In this document: positions 33,982 to 43,320 of the stretch, in pieces
Layout of the letters: each line of letters starts with the position of its first letter
Position numbering within the stretch: the stretch's first letter is position 1
NCBI GenBank assembly: GCA_041686935.1
Contig: JAWLCW010000024.1
Coordinates: 1 to 64,000 of the forward strand
Direction: 5' to 3'
DNA: 64,000 nt
Source of the DNA: Mariniphaga sp041686935
GTDB lineage: Bacteria > Bacteroidota > Bacteroidia > Bacteroidales > Prolixibacteraceae
Program-made: the position numbers and the translations under genes
Notes under the pieces: model-generated
What the model saw: the letters and a program-made list of their open reading frames with translations, nothing else
What the model was told of the DNA's origin: nothing
Database searches by the model: none

Positions 33982-35112
33982 GTGATAAGAAGAAAGCTTG
34001 AAAATATTATTGAGCAAAAAATTGGGAAAGGAAAAGCTATTCTGATTTTAGGTGCCCGGCAAACCGGAAAAACGACTCTTATAAAAGAAATTGCAAACAA
34101 AAGTCAGATTGAAACTCTTTATCTGAATGCTGATTTGCCTGTTGTTCAGCAGCAACTGCAATATCCCGGAATAGTTGAATTAAAACAACTGATTGGAAAT
34201 GCAAAAATGGTATTTATTGATGAAGCACAACGGATTCAGAATATTGGCATCACTTTAAAAATCGTCGTTGATGAACTTCCGGAGGTTCAGCTTATTGTAA
34301 CCGGTTCGTCTGCCTTTGAGCTTACCAGCGAGGTAAACGAACCCTTAACAGGAAGAAAGTATGAATACCGGTTATTCCCGGTTTCGTGGATTGAAATGGT
34401 TGAGCACTCCAATTACCTGGAATCGGTTTCGCAGCTGAATCAGCGTCTGATTTTTGGTATGTACCCCGACGTTATTCAAAATCTGGGTAATGAAAAAGAA
34501 ATTCTTTTCAATCTGACAGAAAGTTATCTTTTCAAAGACATCTACACTTTCCGGCAGATACGAAAACCGGAATTTCTTCAAAAACTGTTGCAGGCGCTGG
34601 CGTTTCAGGTTGGAAGCGAGGTGTCTTACAACGAATTGTCGAACTTGTTGCAGATTGACCGGAAAACAATCATTCATTATGTTGACCTGCTGGAAAAAGC
34701 TTTTATTATTTTCCGGCTGCCCGCATTCAGCAGAAACTTCAGAAAAGAACTTTCGTCAAAAATTAAAATTTATTTTTACGACACCGGCGTGCGAAATGCG
34801 TTAATCAATGATTTCAGACCACTGGATTTTAGAAATGACAAAGGAGCGCTTTGGGAGAATTTCCTGATTTCGGAACGTTTAAAATCGAATCACTATGCAT
34901 TACGCCGGGTCAATTCCTATTTTTGGAGAACCCATCAGAAAAGTGAAATTGATTATATTGAAGAAGCTGATGGTAAGCTCGATGTTTTTGAATTTAAATG
35001 GAGTCCGAAAACGGGCTTTAAAATACCAAAATCTTTCTCGGACAATTACGCTGTTCGCCAGACAGAACTTATCAGTCACAAAAATTTTCATCAGTTTTTA
35101 AATTATGAATAA
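33982..35112 (+). CDS. AAA_14/DUF4143 family ATPase
   Basis: A 376-residue protein starting at GTG 33982. Walker A is LGARQTGKTTLI at residues 23-34, Walker B is MVFIDEAQRI at about 74-83, and sensor-1 is LIVTGSSAFEL. The C-terminal half is DUF4143, with a winged-helix-like SYNELSNLLQIDRKTIIHYV, and a nuclease-like end (GALWENFLISE ... SEIDYIEE ... FEFKW) that recalls the PD-(D/E)XK fold. These proteins are numerous in Bacteroidota and archaea, often in many copies per genome. Their function is unknown; defence and regulation have been suggested. It overlaps the MazG-like gene by 8 bases. Confidence 0.85.
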   Translation: MIRRKLENIIEQKIGKGKAILILGARQTGKTTLIKEIANKSQIETLYLNADLPVVQQQLQYPGIVELKQLIGNAKMVFIDEAQRIQNIGITLKIVVDELPEVQLIVTGSSAFELTSEVNEPLTGRKYEYRLFPVSWIEMVEHSNYLESVSQLNQRLIFGMYPDVIQNLGNEKEILFNLTESYLFKDIYTFRQIRKPEFLQKLLQALAFQVGSEVSYNELSNLLQIDRKTIIHYVDLLEKAFIIFRLPAFSRNFRKELSSKIKIYFYDTGVRNALINDFRPLDFRNDKGALWENFLISERLKSNHYALRRVNSYFWRTHQKSEIDYIEEADGKLDVFEFKWSPKTGFKIPKSFSDNYAVRQTELISHKNFHQFLNYE

Positions 35113-35446
35113 CGAGATTACACTTTCCAAAGCCCAGCAAATGGTTGACCAGTGGATTAAAACCGTTGGTGTGCGCTATTTCAGCGAGCTCACCAACATG
35201 GCCGTATTAACCGAGGAAGTGGGCGAACTGGCCCGCATTATGGCGCGGAAATATGGCGATCAGTCCTTTAAAAAATCGGATGAAAAATACGATTTGGCGG
35301 ACGAGATGGCCGATGTGCTTTGGGTGCTTATTTGCCTGGCCAACCAAACCGGAGTAGACTTAAGCGAGGCTTTCCTGAAAAACCTGGAGAAAAAAACCAG
35401 CCGCGACAGCGAACGGCACCAAAACAATCAAAAATTAACCGATTAA
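35105..35446 (+). CDS. MazG-like nucleotide pyrophosphohydrolase
   Basis: A 113-residue all-alpha NTP pyrophosphatase. LTEEVGELARIMARKYGD supplies the EExxE metal site, and YDLADEMADVLWVLICLAN the second acidic pair (ExxxD). Such small MazG-type enzymes hydrolyse (d)NTPs to monophosphates and clean nucleotide pools. The start overlaps the end of the ATPase gene, so the two are translated together; a functional link is possible but the housekeeping role is enough to explain it. Confidence 0.9.
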   Translation: MNNEITLSKAQQMVDQWIKTVGVRYFSELTNMAVLTEEVGELARIMARKYGDQSFKKSDEKYDLADEMADVLWVLICLANQTGVDLSEAFLKNLEKKTSRDSERHQNNQKLTD

Positions 35447-35539
35447 TGTTTTTTTAAAAGGTTCAATTGTCATCCCCGGGAATTACTCATTTTTACTAAA
35501 CAAAAGACAGAAAAACTTGATTTTGAAGCGTTTGTTTTT

Positions 35540-35570
35540 CCCTCCCCTTTGGGAGGGTTAGGGAGGGGCC
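35540..35570. terminator. GC-rich hairpin between convergent genes
   Basis: CCCTCCCCTTTGGGAGGG forms a short hairpin and is followed by TTAGGGAGGGG, so the left arm can pair with either copy. T- and A-rich runs lie on both sides. It separates the MazG-like gene from the leftward polyprenyl synthase. This type of sequence recurs between Bacteroidota genes. Confidence 0.5.
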
Positions 35571-35571
35571 C

Positions 35572-36546
35572 CTATTTTTTACGGGTGGTGATGTAATTCA
35601 TCAGTTCAATCAACGATGTACGCGCTTCGCTTTCAGGAAATTCCATCAGTGCACCCACCGCCTTGTCTTTAAACTCATTCATTTTTTCGGCAGCATACTC
35701 AATTCCACCTTTTTCAGTTACAAGTTGAATTAATTCTTCCACTACTTCCCTGTTTTTATTTTTCTTTTTGATGAGCCGGAGAATGCGCCTCCTTTCTCCC
35801 GATTCTGCATTATTCAGCAGGTACAGCAGTGGCAGGGTAATTTTCTTTTCCTTAATATCGTTGCCAATGGGTTTACCAATAATTCCCTTGGCCTGGTAGT
35901 CGAAAATATCGTCTTTAATCTGAAAAGCGATACCTGCATCCTGCCCGATGCGGTACATTTTTTCCGGAATTTCAGGATCGTCGGTAACCGATGCGGCACC
36001 AATGGCCATGCTGGTAGCAATGAGCGAAGCGGTTTTTTTGCGGATAATTTTAAAATAAATTTCTTCGTCGATGTCGAGTTTACGGCTTTTCTTTACCTGC
36101 AGAATTTCGCCCTCGCTCATGTCCTGCACCGCCCGTGAAATCAGGTGCAGGAAGTTGTATTTTTTATGTTCCAGTTGCAGAAGCAGGCCTTTTGCCAGAA
36201 TGTAATCGCCCACCAGCACCGCCAGTTTGTTTCGCCACAACGCGTTGATGGAAAACATACCACGCCGTTCATACGATTCATCCACCACATCGTCGTGCAC
36301 CAGCGTGGCCGAGTGCAGCAACTCCACCGAGCAGGCTGCCAGTTGCGAAAATTCATTGGTTTCGCCGTGCAGTTTGGCCGACAAAAACACGAACATGGGC
36401 CTTAGTTGTTTCCCTTTGGTGCGGTATAAAAAATTCAGGATAGTACCCAGTAACGGAACATCACTTTTCAGTGCATTTCTGAAATAGGGTTCAAAATCCC
36501 TGAGCTCTTTTTCTATGGGTATTCGTATCGATTTTATGTTAGTCAT
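35572..36546 (-). CDS. ispB: polyprenyl diphosphate synthase (octaprenyl type)
   Basis: A 324-residue trans-prenyltransferase that extends isoprenoid diphosphates, probably for the menaquinone side chain. The first aspartate-rich motif is LVHDDVVDESYERRG (about 82-96), the second FQIKDDIFDYQAKG (about 208-221). GKQLRPMFVFLSAKL carries the diphosphate-binding Lys/Arg. Chain length cannot be read with certainty, so the symbol is by similarity. The building blocks come from the pathway of dxr at 17536-18696. Divergent from the ArsR regulator. Confidence 0.9.
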   Translation of the reverse strand: MTNIKSIRIPIEKELRDFEPYFRNALKSDVPLLGTILNFLYRTKGKQLRPMFVFLSAKLHGETNEFSQLAACSVELLHSATLVHDDVVDESYERRGMFSINALWRNKLAVLVGDYILAKGLLLQLEHKKYNFLHLISRAVQDMSEGEILQVKKSRKLDIDEEIYFKIIRKKTASLIATSMAIGAASVTDDPEIPEKMYRIGQDAGIAFQIKDDIFDYQAKGIIGKPIGNDIKEKKITLPLLYLLNNAESGERRRILRLIKKKNKNREVVEELIQLVTEKGGIEYAAEKMNEFKDKAVGALMEFPESEARTSLIELMNYITTRKK

Positions 36547-36693
36547 CCGGCAAATTTCCTTTTTTTTCAGTAACGAACATAGAACAAATTAGTTGAAAAA
36601 AGCAAAATTAATTTAAAAAAATCTGTCTGAAAGTGTATTATTCATAAAGCGTCTAAATTCAAAAACCGGCATAGCATTATTCTTAAATATTTA

Positions 36694-36701
36694 TATATTT
36701 G
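36694..36701 (+). promoter_or_regulatory. -7 box for the ArsR gene
   Basis: TATATTTG, an exact TAnnTTTG, 23 bases before the ATG. No TTG is evident 19-22 bases upstream. Confidence 0.5.
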
Positions 36702-36724
36702 CATTTTTAAAGAAATTTACAAAA

Positions 36725-37027
36725 ATGGTAGAATTCAAGGTTTTGGATGCCAACAGGTTAGACACAGCAGCAAATATGTTAAAAGCCATTGCTCACCCTA
36801 TGCGCATTGCCATTTTAAAATACCTTGAAGGTGGGAAAAAACTTACGGTAACTGAAATTCACGAGTTATTGGGTATCGAGCAATCTACAACGTCTCATCA
36901 CCTGGGAATTTTAAGGGATAAAGGAGTACTTTGCTCCAAACGCGAAGGCAAAAACACATTTTATTATTTGAAATACGACATTTTAAGCCAGATTGTGGAT
37001 TGCCTGGAAACCTGTACATGCGATTAA
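36725..37027 (+). CDS. ArsR family winged-helix regulator
   Basis: A 100-residue repressor-type protein: IAHPMRIAILKYLEGGKK, then the recognition helix in ELLGIEQSTTSHHLGILRDK (about 54-73) and the wing KREGKNTFYYLK. The end ETCTCD has a Cys pair that could sense metal or redox state, but the classical ArsR ELCVCDL motif in the DNA-binding helix is missing. The neighbours (polyprenyl synthase and a plug-domain protein) give no hint of a target. It may regulate itself or a distant gene. Confidence 0.85.
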   Translation: MVEFKVLDANRLDTAANMLKAIAHPMRIAILKYLEGGKKLTVTEIHELLGIEQSTTSHHLGILRDKGVLCSKREGKNTFYYLKYDILSQIVDCLETCTCD

Positions 37028-37106
37028 AATGTTTTGAACCGGTTGCTCATGTGCCGGGATTGATTCTATACTTTTCTAAAATTCGAATCGCGAGATAACG
37101 AATCAA

Positions 37107-37229
37107 ATGTCTAAAAATTTTTGGATAGATTTTATTCAGGAACCAAAGTCAGATTACACAAAAGTTTTAAGAATTATTCGCTTTTTTGAATTTTTACGGG
37201 AACAAAATTCAGGGAAAAATATGATTTGA
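37107..37229 (+). other. possible 40-codon frame in the spacer
   Basis: ATG 37107 to TGA 37227-37229 encodes a basic, aromatic peptide beginning MSKNFWIDFIQEPKSDYTK. It could be a small gene or the relic of a larger one. I do not recognise it, and nothing confirms translation. The remaining spacer (37028-37292) is AT-rich and holds no other feature I can see. Confidence 0.25.
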
Positions 37230-37292
37230 TTGTCTTTTAAACAATGAGTAATCAATTAAAGCCGTATCTTTTGTCAGTTAAAATTCAAAGCC

Positions 37293-39785
37293 ATGAAAAG
37301 TAAAATTTTTATATCCATCACTTTTCTATTCCTCTTCATTTCGGAATTAACAGCACAAAACATTGAGAAATGGATTGAATCCAATGAAAAGTTGCCGGTT
37401 GAAAAAATTTATTTGCATACTGACCGCGAATATTTTTTCACCGGTGAAACCATCTGGCTAAAGGTTTATCTGACTGACAGCCGTTCGGGAAGATTAATTC
37501 CGGGGGCAGAAAATATTTACATCCAACTCATCAATGAAAATGGAAATGTTGCAGTTAGTTTAAACCTAATGGGCATAAATGGTCAGGCACCAGGACACAT
37601 TGATCTTCCGGACACACTAAAGCCCGGAAATTATCTGTTGCAGGCATTCTCCGACTATCTGCTTAATTTTGGCACCGATGCTTTTTTCCATAAAACAATA
37701 AACATTTCAAAAACAGCCACTTCGCTTAGTGCAGTTGGTGCACGGCAACGAACAAACCCGCCACGGAGAATGGTTGCCGATGTTTCTTTTTTACCCGAAG
37801 GCGGTAAACTATTGGAAGGGATATCGAACCTGGTTGCATTTAAAGCAATTGACCAAAACGGATACGGAATTGATGCGGGTGGATTTGTAAGAGATAACGC
37901 AGGTAACGAAGTACAATCATTCAGTACCGACTACAAAGGCATGGGAATTTTCTTTTTTTCGCCTGAACCCGGAAAATCATATCATGCCACCATAACCGGA
38001 TTTCCATCCTTCAGGTTTAGTTTCGATTCTCTCACAGTTTCAGAAGGAGTTAAAATACAGCTTGTTAATCAAACCAGTCGGGAATTGATGGTGAACATTA
38101 CCGGAAACACAGAAAAGTTTGCCGGAGAAACTTTTCATCTGGTAAATATGCATCGTGGTGAAGCTGTTTTCTACCAGGCATTTAAAATGGAGGGACAAAA
38201 TCAGTTGCTAAAATTTGATACCAAAATGTTGAAAGGAGGTTTGAATCAGTTAATACTACTCGATAAAAACCTGGTTCCCGTTTCGGAAAGGCTTTTATTT
38301 TCAGATAACTTCAATTTAAATAAACTTGAAATAAAATTCCCCAAAAACAATTTTGCCAAACGAGCTGAGGTAAATTTTCAAATATCGGGAGAGGAAGATT
38401 TGGGCGAAGTTTCAAACCTCTCATTGGCTGTGGTTCATGAAAATGCTGTTCCGCAAAATGGGACATCCAATAATATCCTCTCAGAATTGCTTGTTAATTC
38501 TGAACTGAAAGGATTTGTTGAAACACCATCAGATTTTTTTATCGATTCTGAAATTGATGCGCGGACCAAACAGCGACTTTTAACCCTTACCAACGGGTGG
38601 AGCAGTTATTTCTGGAATTCGGCGCCTGTTGCCGGAGACACTTTACACTACAAACAAACGGCAGGCCTTTCTCTGCAGGGAACAGCCAATGACCAGGTTT
38701 CAGGAAAACCCTTGTCGCAAGGCGAAATAACACTTGTAATTGAAAAAGACAGGGAAATGGCGTTTCTTACTCAAAATACCGATTCTGAAGGAGAATTTAC
38801 TTTTTCGGGTTTACTTTTTAACGATACAGCCAATGTATATGTTCAGGCGAAAAACGAACGGGGAAGGCAAAATACGGTTATTTCACTTCAACCTGTTGTT
38901 CAGGTTCAACCGCATTTTAAAAGCGTGCAGGCATTAAATAGGCACGGAGAAATATGGCCTGAATTGGAAATTCAAAAATACCAGGCATACAGAAAAAAAG
39001 ATGAATACCAACGAAAAACGGGGGCAGGTGTTTCAGCCAAACATCTGCAGCAGGATAATCTGCAGCGAAAAGAAGGACATTTTAAAATTTATGAACAGGC
39101 AGACCAGGTTATTGAAGTTCCGGAAACCGAAGCTTCGTTCGGAAATATACTCGAGTTTCTTACAGGAAAAGTAGCTGGTCTTGATATTAGCGGAGACCAG
39201 GTAACCATAAGAGGTACAAGCAATTTTGACAATAATTCCACTCCGCTTTTTCTTATTGACGGACTTCCGGTTATAACAGGAAGCTTTTCCGGAATTCCGC
39301 AAGAGGTGGGCAGGAACGTTGAAATAAATTCAGCAGAATTAAGAAACAGTTCTGTTGGTAAAATAAAATCTATTCCTTTGGGCGATATAGAAAAGGTTGA
39401 AATTTTAAAATCACCTCAGAATCTTGCACTTTTTGGAACAGAAGGGGCTAACGGGGTAATTGCCATTTATACCCGAAAAGGTAAAACGAATGTTTCGGCT
39501 GCAGCAAGAGGAGTGATCGAACAAAAAATTGCAGGATATTCATCATTTCGTAAATTTTATTCACCCAAATATTTACCTGAAAATAATAATTTGGAAAAGC
39601 CTGATTTCAGAACCACTCTGTTTTGGGAACCCGAAATTGTATTGCAAAACGGCCCGGCTGAACTTTCATTTTTTACTTCGGATCAAACCGGTAAATACAA
39701 GATAATTGTGGAAGGAATCAATGAATCGGGAAGGATTTGTACAGGAATCAGTGAATTTGAAGTAATTGGAGAAGCAGAAAACTGA
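37293..39785 (+). CDS. MG2-like protein with a TonB-receptor plug domain but no barrel
   Basis: An 830-residue exported protein with signal peptide KIFISITFLFLFISELTAQ. Residues about 35-130 resemble an MG2 macroglobulin-type beta domain (KIYLHTDREYFFTGETIWLK). Further beta domains follow, including a carboxypeptidase-like segment at about 455-530. Residues about 620-740 form a plug domain: VTIRGTSNFDNNSTPLFLID, then DIEKVEILKSPQNLALFGTE and GANGVIAIYTRKG. The chain ends about 90 residues later, so no 22-strand barrel can follow. Such proteins occur in Bacteroidota; their function is unknown to me, perhaps as a periplasmic or surface partner of a receptor. Confidence 0.75.
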   Translation: MKSKIFISITFLFLFISELTAQNIEKWIESNEKLPVEKIYLHTDREYFFTGETIWLKVYLTDSRSGRLIPGAENIYIQLINENGNVAVSLNLMGINGQAPGHIDLPDTLKPGNYLLQAFSDYLLNFGTDAFFHKTINISKTATSLSAVGARQRTNPPRRMVADVSFLPEGGKLLEGISNLVAFKAIDQNGYGIDAGGFVRDNAGNEVQSFSTDYKGMGIFFFSPEPGKSYHATITGFPSFRFSFDSLTVSEGVKIQLVNQTSRELMVNITGNTEKFAGETFHLVNMHRGEAVFYQAFKMEGQNQLLKFDTKMLKGGLNQLILLDKNLVPVSERLLFSDNFNLNKLEIKFPKNNFAKRAEVNFQISGEEDLGEVSNLSLAVVHENAVPQNGTSNNILSELLVNSELKGFVETPSDFFIDSEIDARTKQRLLTLTNGWSSYFWNSAPVAGDTLHYKQTAGLSLQGTANDQVSGKPLSQGEITLVIEKDREMAFLTQNTDSEGEFTFSGLLFNDTANVYVQAKNERGRQNTVISLQPVVQVQPHFKSVQALNRHGEIWPELEIQKYQAYRKKDEYQRKTGAGVSAKHLQQDNLQRKEGHFKIYEQADQVIEVPETEASFGNILEFLTGKVAGLDISGDQVTIRGTSNFDNNSTPLFLIDGLPVITGSFSGIPQEVGRNVEINSAELRNSSVGKIKSIPLGDIEKVEILKSPQNLALFGTEGANGVIAIYTRKGKTNVSAAARGVIEQKIAGYSSFRKFYSPKYLPENNNLEKPDFRTTLFWEPEIVLQNGPAELSFFTSDQTGKYKIIVEGINESGRICTGISEFEVIGEAEN

Positions 39786-39930
39786 ACTGCCGCTTTTTGA
39801 TAGCCGATCACTTTTTCAAAGGAAATCATAGTTGAAATGATTTCGCGAAACAATCTGATAGAAATTAGCCAAACCGATATAGCAGAACAAAGCTGAATCA
39901 ACAAAAGGGAAGTAATTTTTTTTCAACTTA

Positions 39931-41163
39931 TCAGGCCAAAGCACTTTCCAAATCTGCAATCAAATCTTCCACATTTTCAATGCCCACCGAAAGGCGCATC
40001 ATGGTATCGCGAATTCCTGCTTCCCGGCGTTCTTCTTCCGGAAACTCGGCATAAATGGTTGAGTACGGATGAATTATCAACGATTTGTTGTCGTTCAGAT
40101 TCGTTGCCCGGCGAATGATGTTCAGCCGGTTCATAAATTCAAAACAGGCCACTTTCGATTCCAGGTCGAAGGTCATGATGGTTCCGGGAATGCCGGAAAA
40201 ATATTTTTCAGCCAAATGAAAGGATGGATCATCCTTCAGCCCGGGATAACCGACAGCTTTTACTTTCGGATTTGTTTTTAGAAAATTCCCTAAAGCCAGA
40301 CAGTTTTGATAACACTTTTCCACCCGCAATTCCAGTATGTCCAGTCCCTGAATCATTAATTTGGCGGTTTGCGGCGCCATGCTGCCCCCCGTATTCCGGT
40401 AAATATTTTTGCGCAGTTTGGCAATAAAAGCGTTAACCCCAAACTTTTCGGTGTATTTTGAAAGGTTGGGATTCAACTTCCAGTCGAAATTTCCGTGGTC
40501 GATAATGGCACCACCAAACGAAGTGCCTCCACCTGAGATATATTTTGTTGTGGAAACTACTTCAACATTCACCCCAAATTTTCCGGCGTTAAAAACATTA
40601 GGTGGTGTAAGTGTGCTGTCGGCAATCAACAGCAGGTTATTTTTCCGTGCAATTTCGGCCAGCATTTCAATATCTGCAATTTCCAGTTGCGGATTGGTAA
40701 CCGTTTCAAAGTAAATAGCCCTGGTATTTTGATCGATTGCCGCTTCAATTTTTTCATAATTATTCAGGTTCACTAACCGGGTTTCCAAACCGAATTCGGC
40801 TAAAGTCTGGTTAAAAAGTGCCCAGGTATGCCCGAAAAGCTTTTGCCCCGAAATGATATTTTCACCGGCTTTGGTTACAGCGAATATTGCATTCGAAACT
40901 GCGGCCATACCAGAACTTACAGCAAGTACTGCATGGCTTTCGGTTAATGCTTTCATTTTTTGTTCGAAATACTCCACCGTTGGACTCGAAGATCGCGAAT
41001 AAACGTGGGCCAGGTATTCTCCTTTAAAATTGGCTTCGATTTGTTCAGCCGAATCAAACTCAAACGCTACCGCTTCATAAAGCGGCATTTGCAGACTTTT
41101 GTGCGGATCTGATTTTGAATAGGGAACGTTTAGTGAAAGTGTTGTAAATCCTGGTTTCTTCAT
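39931..41163 (-). CDS. trans-sulfuration family PLP enzyme
   Basis: A 410-residue Cys/Met-metabolism enzyme. The PLP lysine is Lys207 in VVSTTKYISGGGTSFGG, with AVSSGMAAVSNAIFA (about 81-95) binding the phosphate and FETVTNPQLEI preceding the Asp of ADSTLTPP. The family includes O-acetylhomoserine sulfhydrylase, cystathionine gamma-synthase/lyase and methionine gamma-lyase. The sequence best recalls homoserine sulfhydrylases, but substrate choice is not certain. It lies 23 bases downstream of the GH3 gene on the same strand, so both may share a transcript with no evident metabolic link. Confidence 0.88.
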   Translation of the reverse strand: MKKPGFTTLSLNVPYSKSDPHKSLQMPLYEAVAFEFDSAEQIEANFKGEYLAHVYSRSSSPTVEYFEQKMKALTESHAVLAVSSGMAAVSNAIFAVTKAGENIISGQKLFGHTWALFNQTLAEFGLETRLVNLNNYEKIEAAIDQNTRAIYFETVTNPQLEIADIEMLAEIARKNNLLLIADSTLTPPNVFNAGKFGVNVEVVSTTKYISGGGTSFGGAIIDHGNFDWKLNPNLSKYTEKFGVNAFIAKLRKNIYRNTGGSMAPQTAKLMIQGLDILELRVEKCYQNCLALGNFLKTNPKVKAVGYPGLKDDPSFHLAEKYFSGIPGTIMTFDLESKVACFEFMNRLNIIRRATNLNDNKSLIIHPYSTIYAEFPEEERREAGIRDTMMRLSVGIENVEDLIADLESALA

Positions 41164-41186
41164 GATTTATTTTTTACAGAAACAAC

Positions 41187-43166
41187 TTAACGCAGCAATC
41201 GGTTTAATTCATAACCCAATCCAAACCCAAACCGAAACAGCGGCTCCCGGCTGTCGTATGGAACGTCTTCCTTTTGCTGTCTGACAGCATCCATCGACGA
41301 GGGCAGTTCAAACGGCAATTTTCCGGTTGGATTAAACTTCCCGAAAACCACATCGAACACGGCATCGTCGTAAGCGCCAAAATCACAAAGCAAGCTGGCG
41401 GCATGTTCAGCAATTTCAGGAATCACTGCCGGGCGATCGAGGTAAATACAAACAATAGTGGGTTTTTGTTCCATTATTTTCAGTATGCGCGATAGTTCGG
41501 GCTCTTTAAAATCGAGGTCACCCTGGTGAAAAAAACGTTCAACAAGATCGCCGGTACGTGGTTCAAAAGGCGTCTGCAAGCGCAGCACGGCAAAATCAGC
41601 GTCGGCCAAACTATCAACTACAACAGCATATTTTTGAGCCGTTTCCTTTTCAATGTTTTCAATAAAAATGCGACTGCCGGTTTTCAGGGGAAGTACAAAT
41701 GTACTATCCTCCTTCATTTCATTTTTCAGCAAAACAATGGATTTTCGCTGTGCCAGTTTTCCTTTCTCAACAAATTCATGATTTCCGGCAATTCTTTCTG
41801 TTTCTGCCACATCAACAAATGGATTGTCGAATAATCCCATTTGAAATTTGACCCGAAGCAGTCTCCGTACTGATTCATCTATACGGGGTTCAGAAATTTT
41901 TCCGGCTTCCACCAGATTGATGAGTTCTTTTGTGTTCATATTTCCGCCAAACTGATCCACTCCGGCCTCGATGGCCTTCTGAATTCGTTCGCTGATACTC
42001 AGGTTTTCCACGCCCCAGCTTTTGGCTTCCATAATCTCCCTTCCGAGCAGGGAAAAACCTTCAATGATGCTCCAGTCGGTGCAGACAATTCCATCGTAAC
42101 CATATTCCTTTCGCAACAGATCGGTAATAATTTCGCGGTTGAAACTCATCCCCACATCTTCGGAGGTTTGTCCCAGCGGAATGCCGTAATAAGGCATAAT
42201 CATAGCAGTTCCTGCTTCCAGCGCTGCTTCGAACGGAATCAGGTGGTAATCGAAGTTACTTCCCGGATACGTCTGGCCTGCGCCATAGCTGAAATGTGCG
42301 TCTTCGCCGTCTTGCTGCGGTCCTCCACCCGGCCAGTGTTTGGTCATGCAGGCTACGCTTTCCGGTCCGAATTTTTCACCCTGAAAACCATAAATGTAAG
42401 CGGCAGTGAGTTTTGCCGAAAGGTGCGCATCTTCGCCAAACGTTCCGTTTACGCGTGCCCAGCGCGGTTCGGTGGCCAAATCGGCCATGGGATGCAAGGC
42501 GGTTCGAATTCCAACTGCCCGGTATTCCAGGTTGGCAATTCTGCCGAATTCAGCCACCAAAGCTGAGTCTCCAATAGCAGCCAACCCAACGGGTTCAGGC
42601 CATTTTGAAAAATCGCTTCCCAGCAAATCGGGTCCAATAAAATTACTAATGCCGTGGCGCGGATCGGAACTGATTGTAACCGGAATTCCCAGCCGGGTTT
42701 GTGCGGCAATATCCTGCAGCCGGTTGTGCCATTCGGCAAGTTTTTTCGATTCGGGAATAGCAAACAGATTAAAATGATTCAATTTTCTGTTGATAACCAA
42801 ATCCCAGGCTGAATTCATGTTCATAGCCTTAATATTCGGTTTTCCGAGAATCTCGCCCTCCTGCCCGACACCAATTGGCGGATGCCACATCATTCCTGTC
42901 TTTTCTTCAATGGTCATCTGCCCCAGCAAATCGGTTACCCGTTCTTCTATACTCCGGCGGCTGTCTTCATACACATCCAACTTTCCGTTTTTATTCAAAT
43001 CGCGGAATGAATGTCCGTTTTCATTCAAAACAGGTACTTCGGAAAGGCTTTTTTTGGCCCGGATGTTCAGAATTCCGTAATACAGGTGAAAAGTAACAAC
43101 AGCCAACACGAGCAATGCTCCAAATGCAAGAATGAGGCGGCCCAGGAACTTTATAATCTTCTTCAT
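41187..43166 (-). CDS. glycoside hydrolase family 3
   Basis: A 659-residue beta-glycosidase-type enzyme. An N-terminal membrane helix (LGRLILAFGALLVLAVVTFH) anchors it to the membrane or acts as a signal. An EF-hand-like calcium loop, DLNKNGKLDVYED, precedes the catalytic domain at about residues 57-69. The (beta/alpha)8 domain includes VTISSDPRHG, TKHWPGGGPQQDGEDAH (Lys-His-x-x-Gly) and the nucleophile in YDGIVCTDWSIIEGF (Asp). The alpha/beta sandwich domain follows (SIVLLKNE, TIVCIYLDRPAVIPE, FNPTGKLPFELP). Likely substrates are beta-glucosides or beta-xylosides. Confidence 0.92.
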   Translation of the reverse strand: MKKIIKFLGRLILAFGALLVLAVVTFHLYYGILNIRAKKSLSEVPVLNENGHSFRDLNKNGKLDVYEDSRRSIEERVTDLLGQMTIEEKTGMMWHPPIGVGQEGEILGKPNIKAMNMNSAWDLVINRKLNHFNLFAIPESKKLAEWHNRLQDIAAQTRLGIPVTISSDPRHGISNFIGPDLLGSDFSKWPEPVGLAAIGDSALVAEFGRIANLEYRAVGIRTALHPMADLATEPRWARVNGTFGEDAHLSAKLTAAYIYGFQGEKFGPESVACMTKHWPGGGPQQDGEDAHFSYGAGQTYPGSNFDYHLIPFEAALEAGTAMIMPYYGIPLGQTSEDVGMSFNREIITDLLRKEYGYDGIVCTDWSIIEGFSLLGREIMEAKSWGVENLSISERIQKAIEAGVDQFGGNMNTKELINLVEAGKISEPRIDESVRRLLRVKFQMGLFDNPFVDVAETERIAGNHEFVEKGKLAQRKSIVLLKNEMKEDSTFVLPLKTGSRIFIENIEKETAQKYAVVVDSLADADFAVLRLQTPFEPRTGDLVERFFHQGDLDFKEPELSRILKIMEQKPTIVCIYLDRPAVIPEIAEHAASLLCDFGAYDDAVFDVVFGKFNPTGKLPFELPSSMDAVRQQKEDVPYDSREPLFRFGFGLGYELNRLLR

Positions 43167-43285
43167 TTTCAGTTCGTTTAAATTTTTAGTTCAAATGTAA
43201 AAAATCCGGGCTGAACATCAGTAGATTAACCTGTAAATTGTAAAAAGATTATGGACTGAATAAATGAAAACGGGAGTTTATACGT

Positions 43286-43293
43286 TATATTTG
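43286..43293 (+). promoter_or_regulatory. -7 box for PBP1A
   Basis: TATATTTG matches TAnnTTTG exactly, 27 bases before the ATG of the penicillin-binding protein. No -33 TTG is seen. Confidence 0.5.
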
Positions 43294-43320
43294 CTGTATT
43301 CTGTTTAATCAAAAAATTTG

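Noticed and set aside
35105..35446. MazG as an antitoxin partner of the ATPase
   Set aside because: Overlap alone is weak evidence; small MazG enzymes are common housekeeping proteins, so I kept it only as a possibility in the findings.
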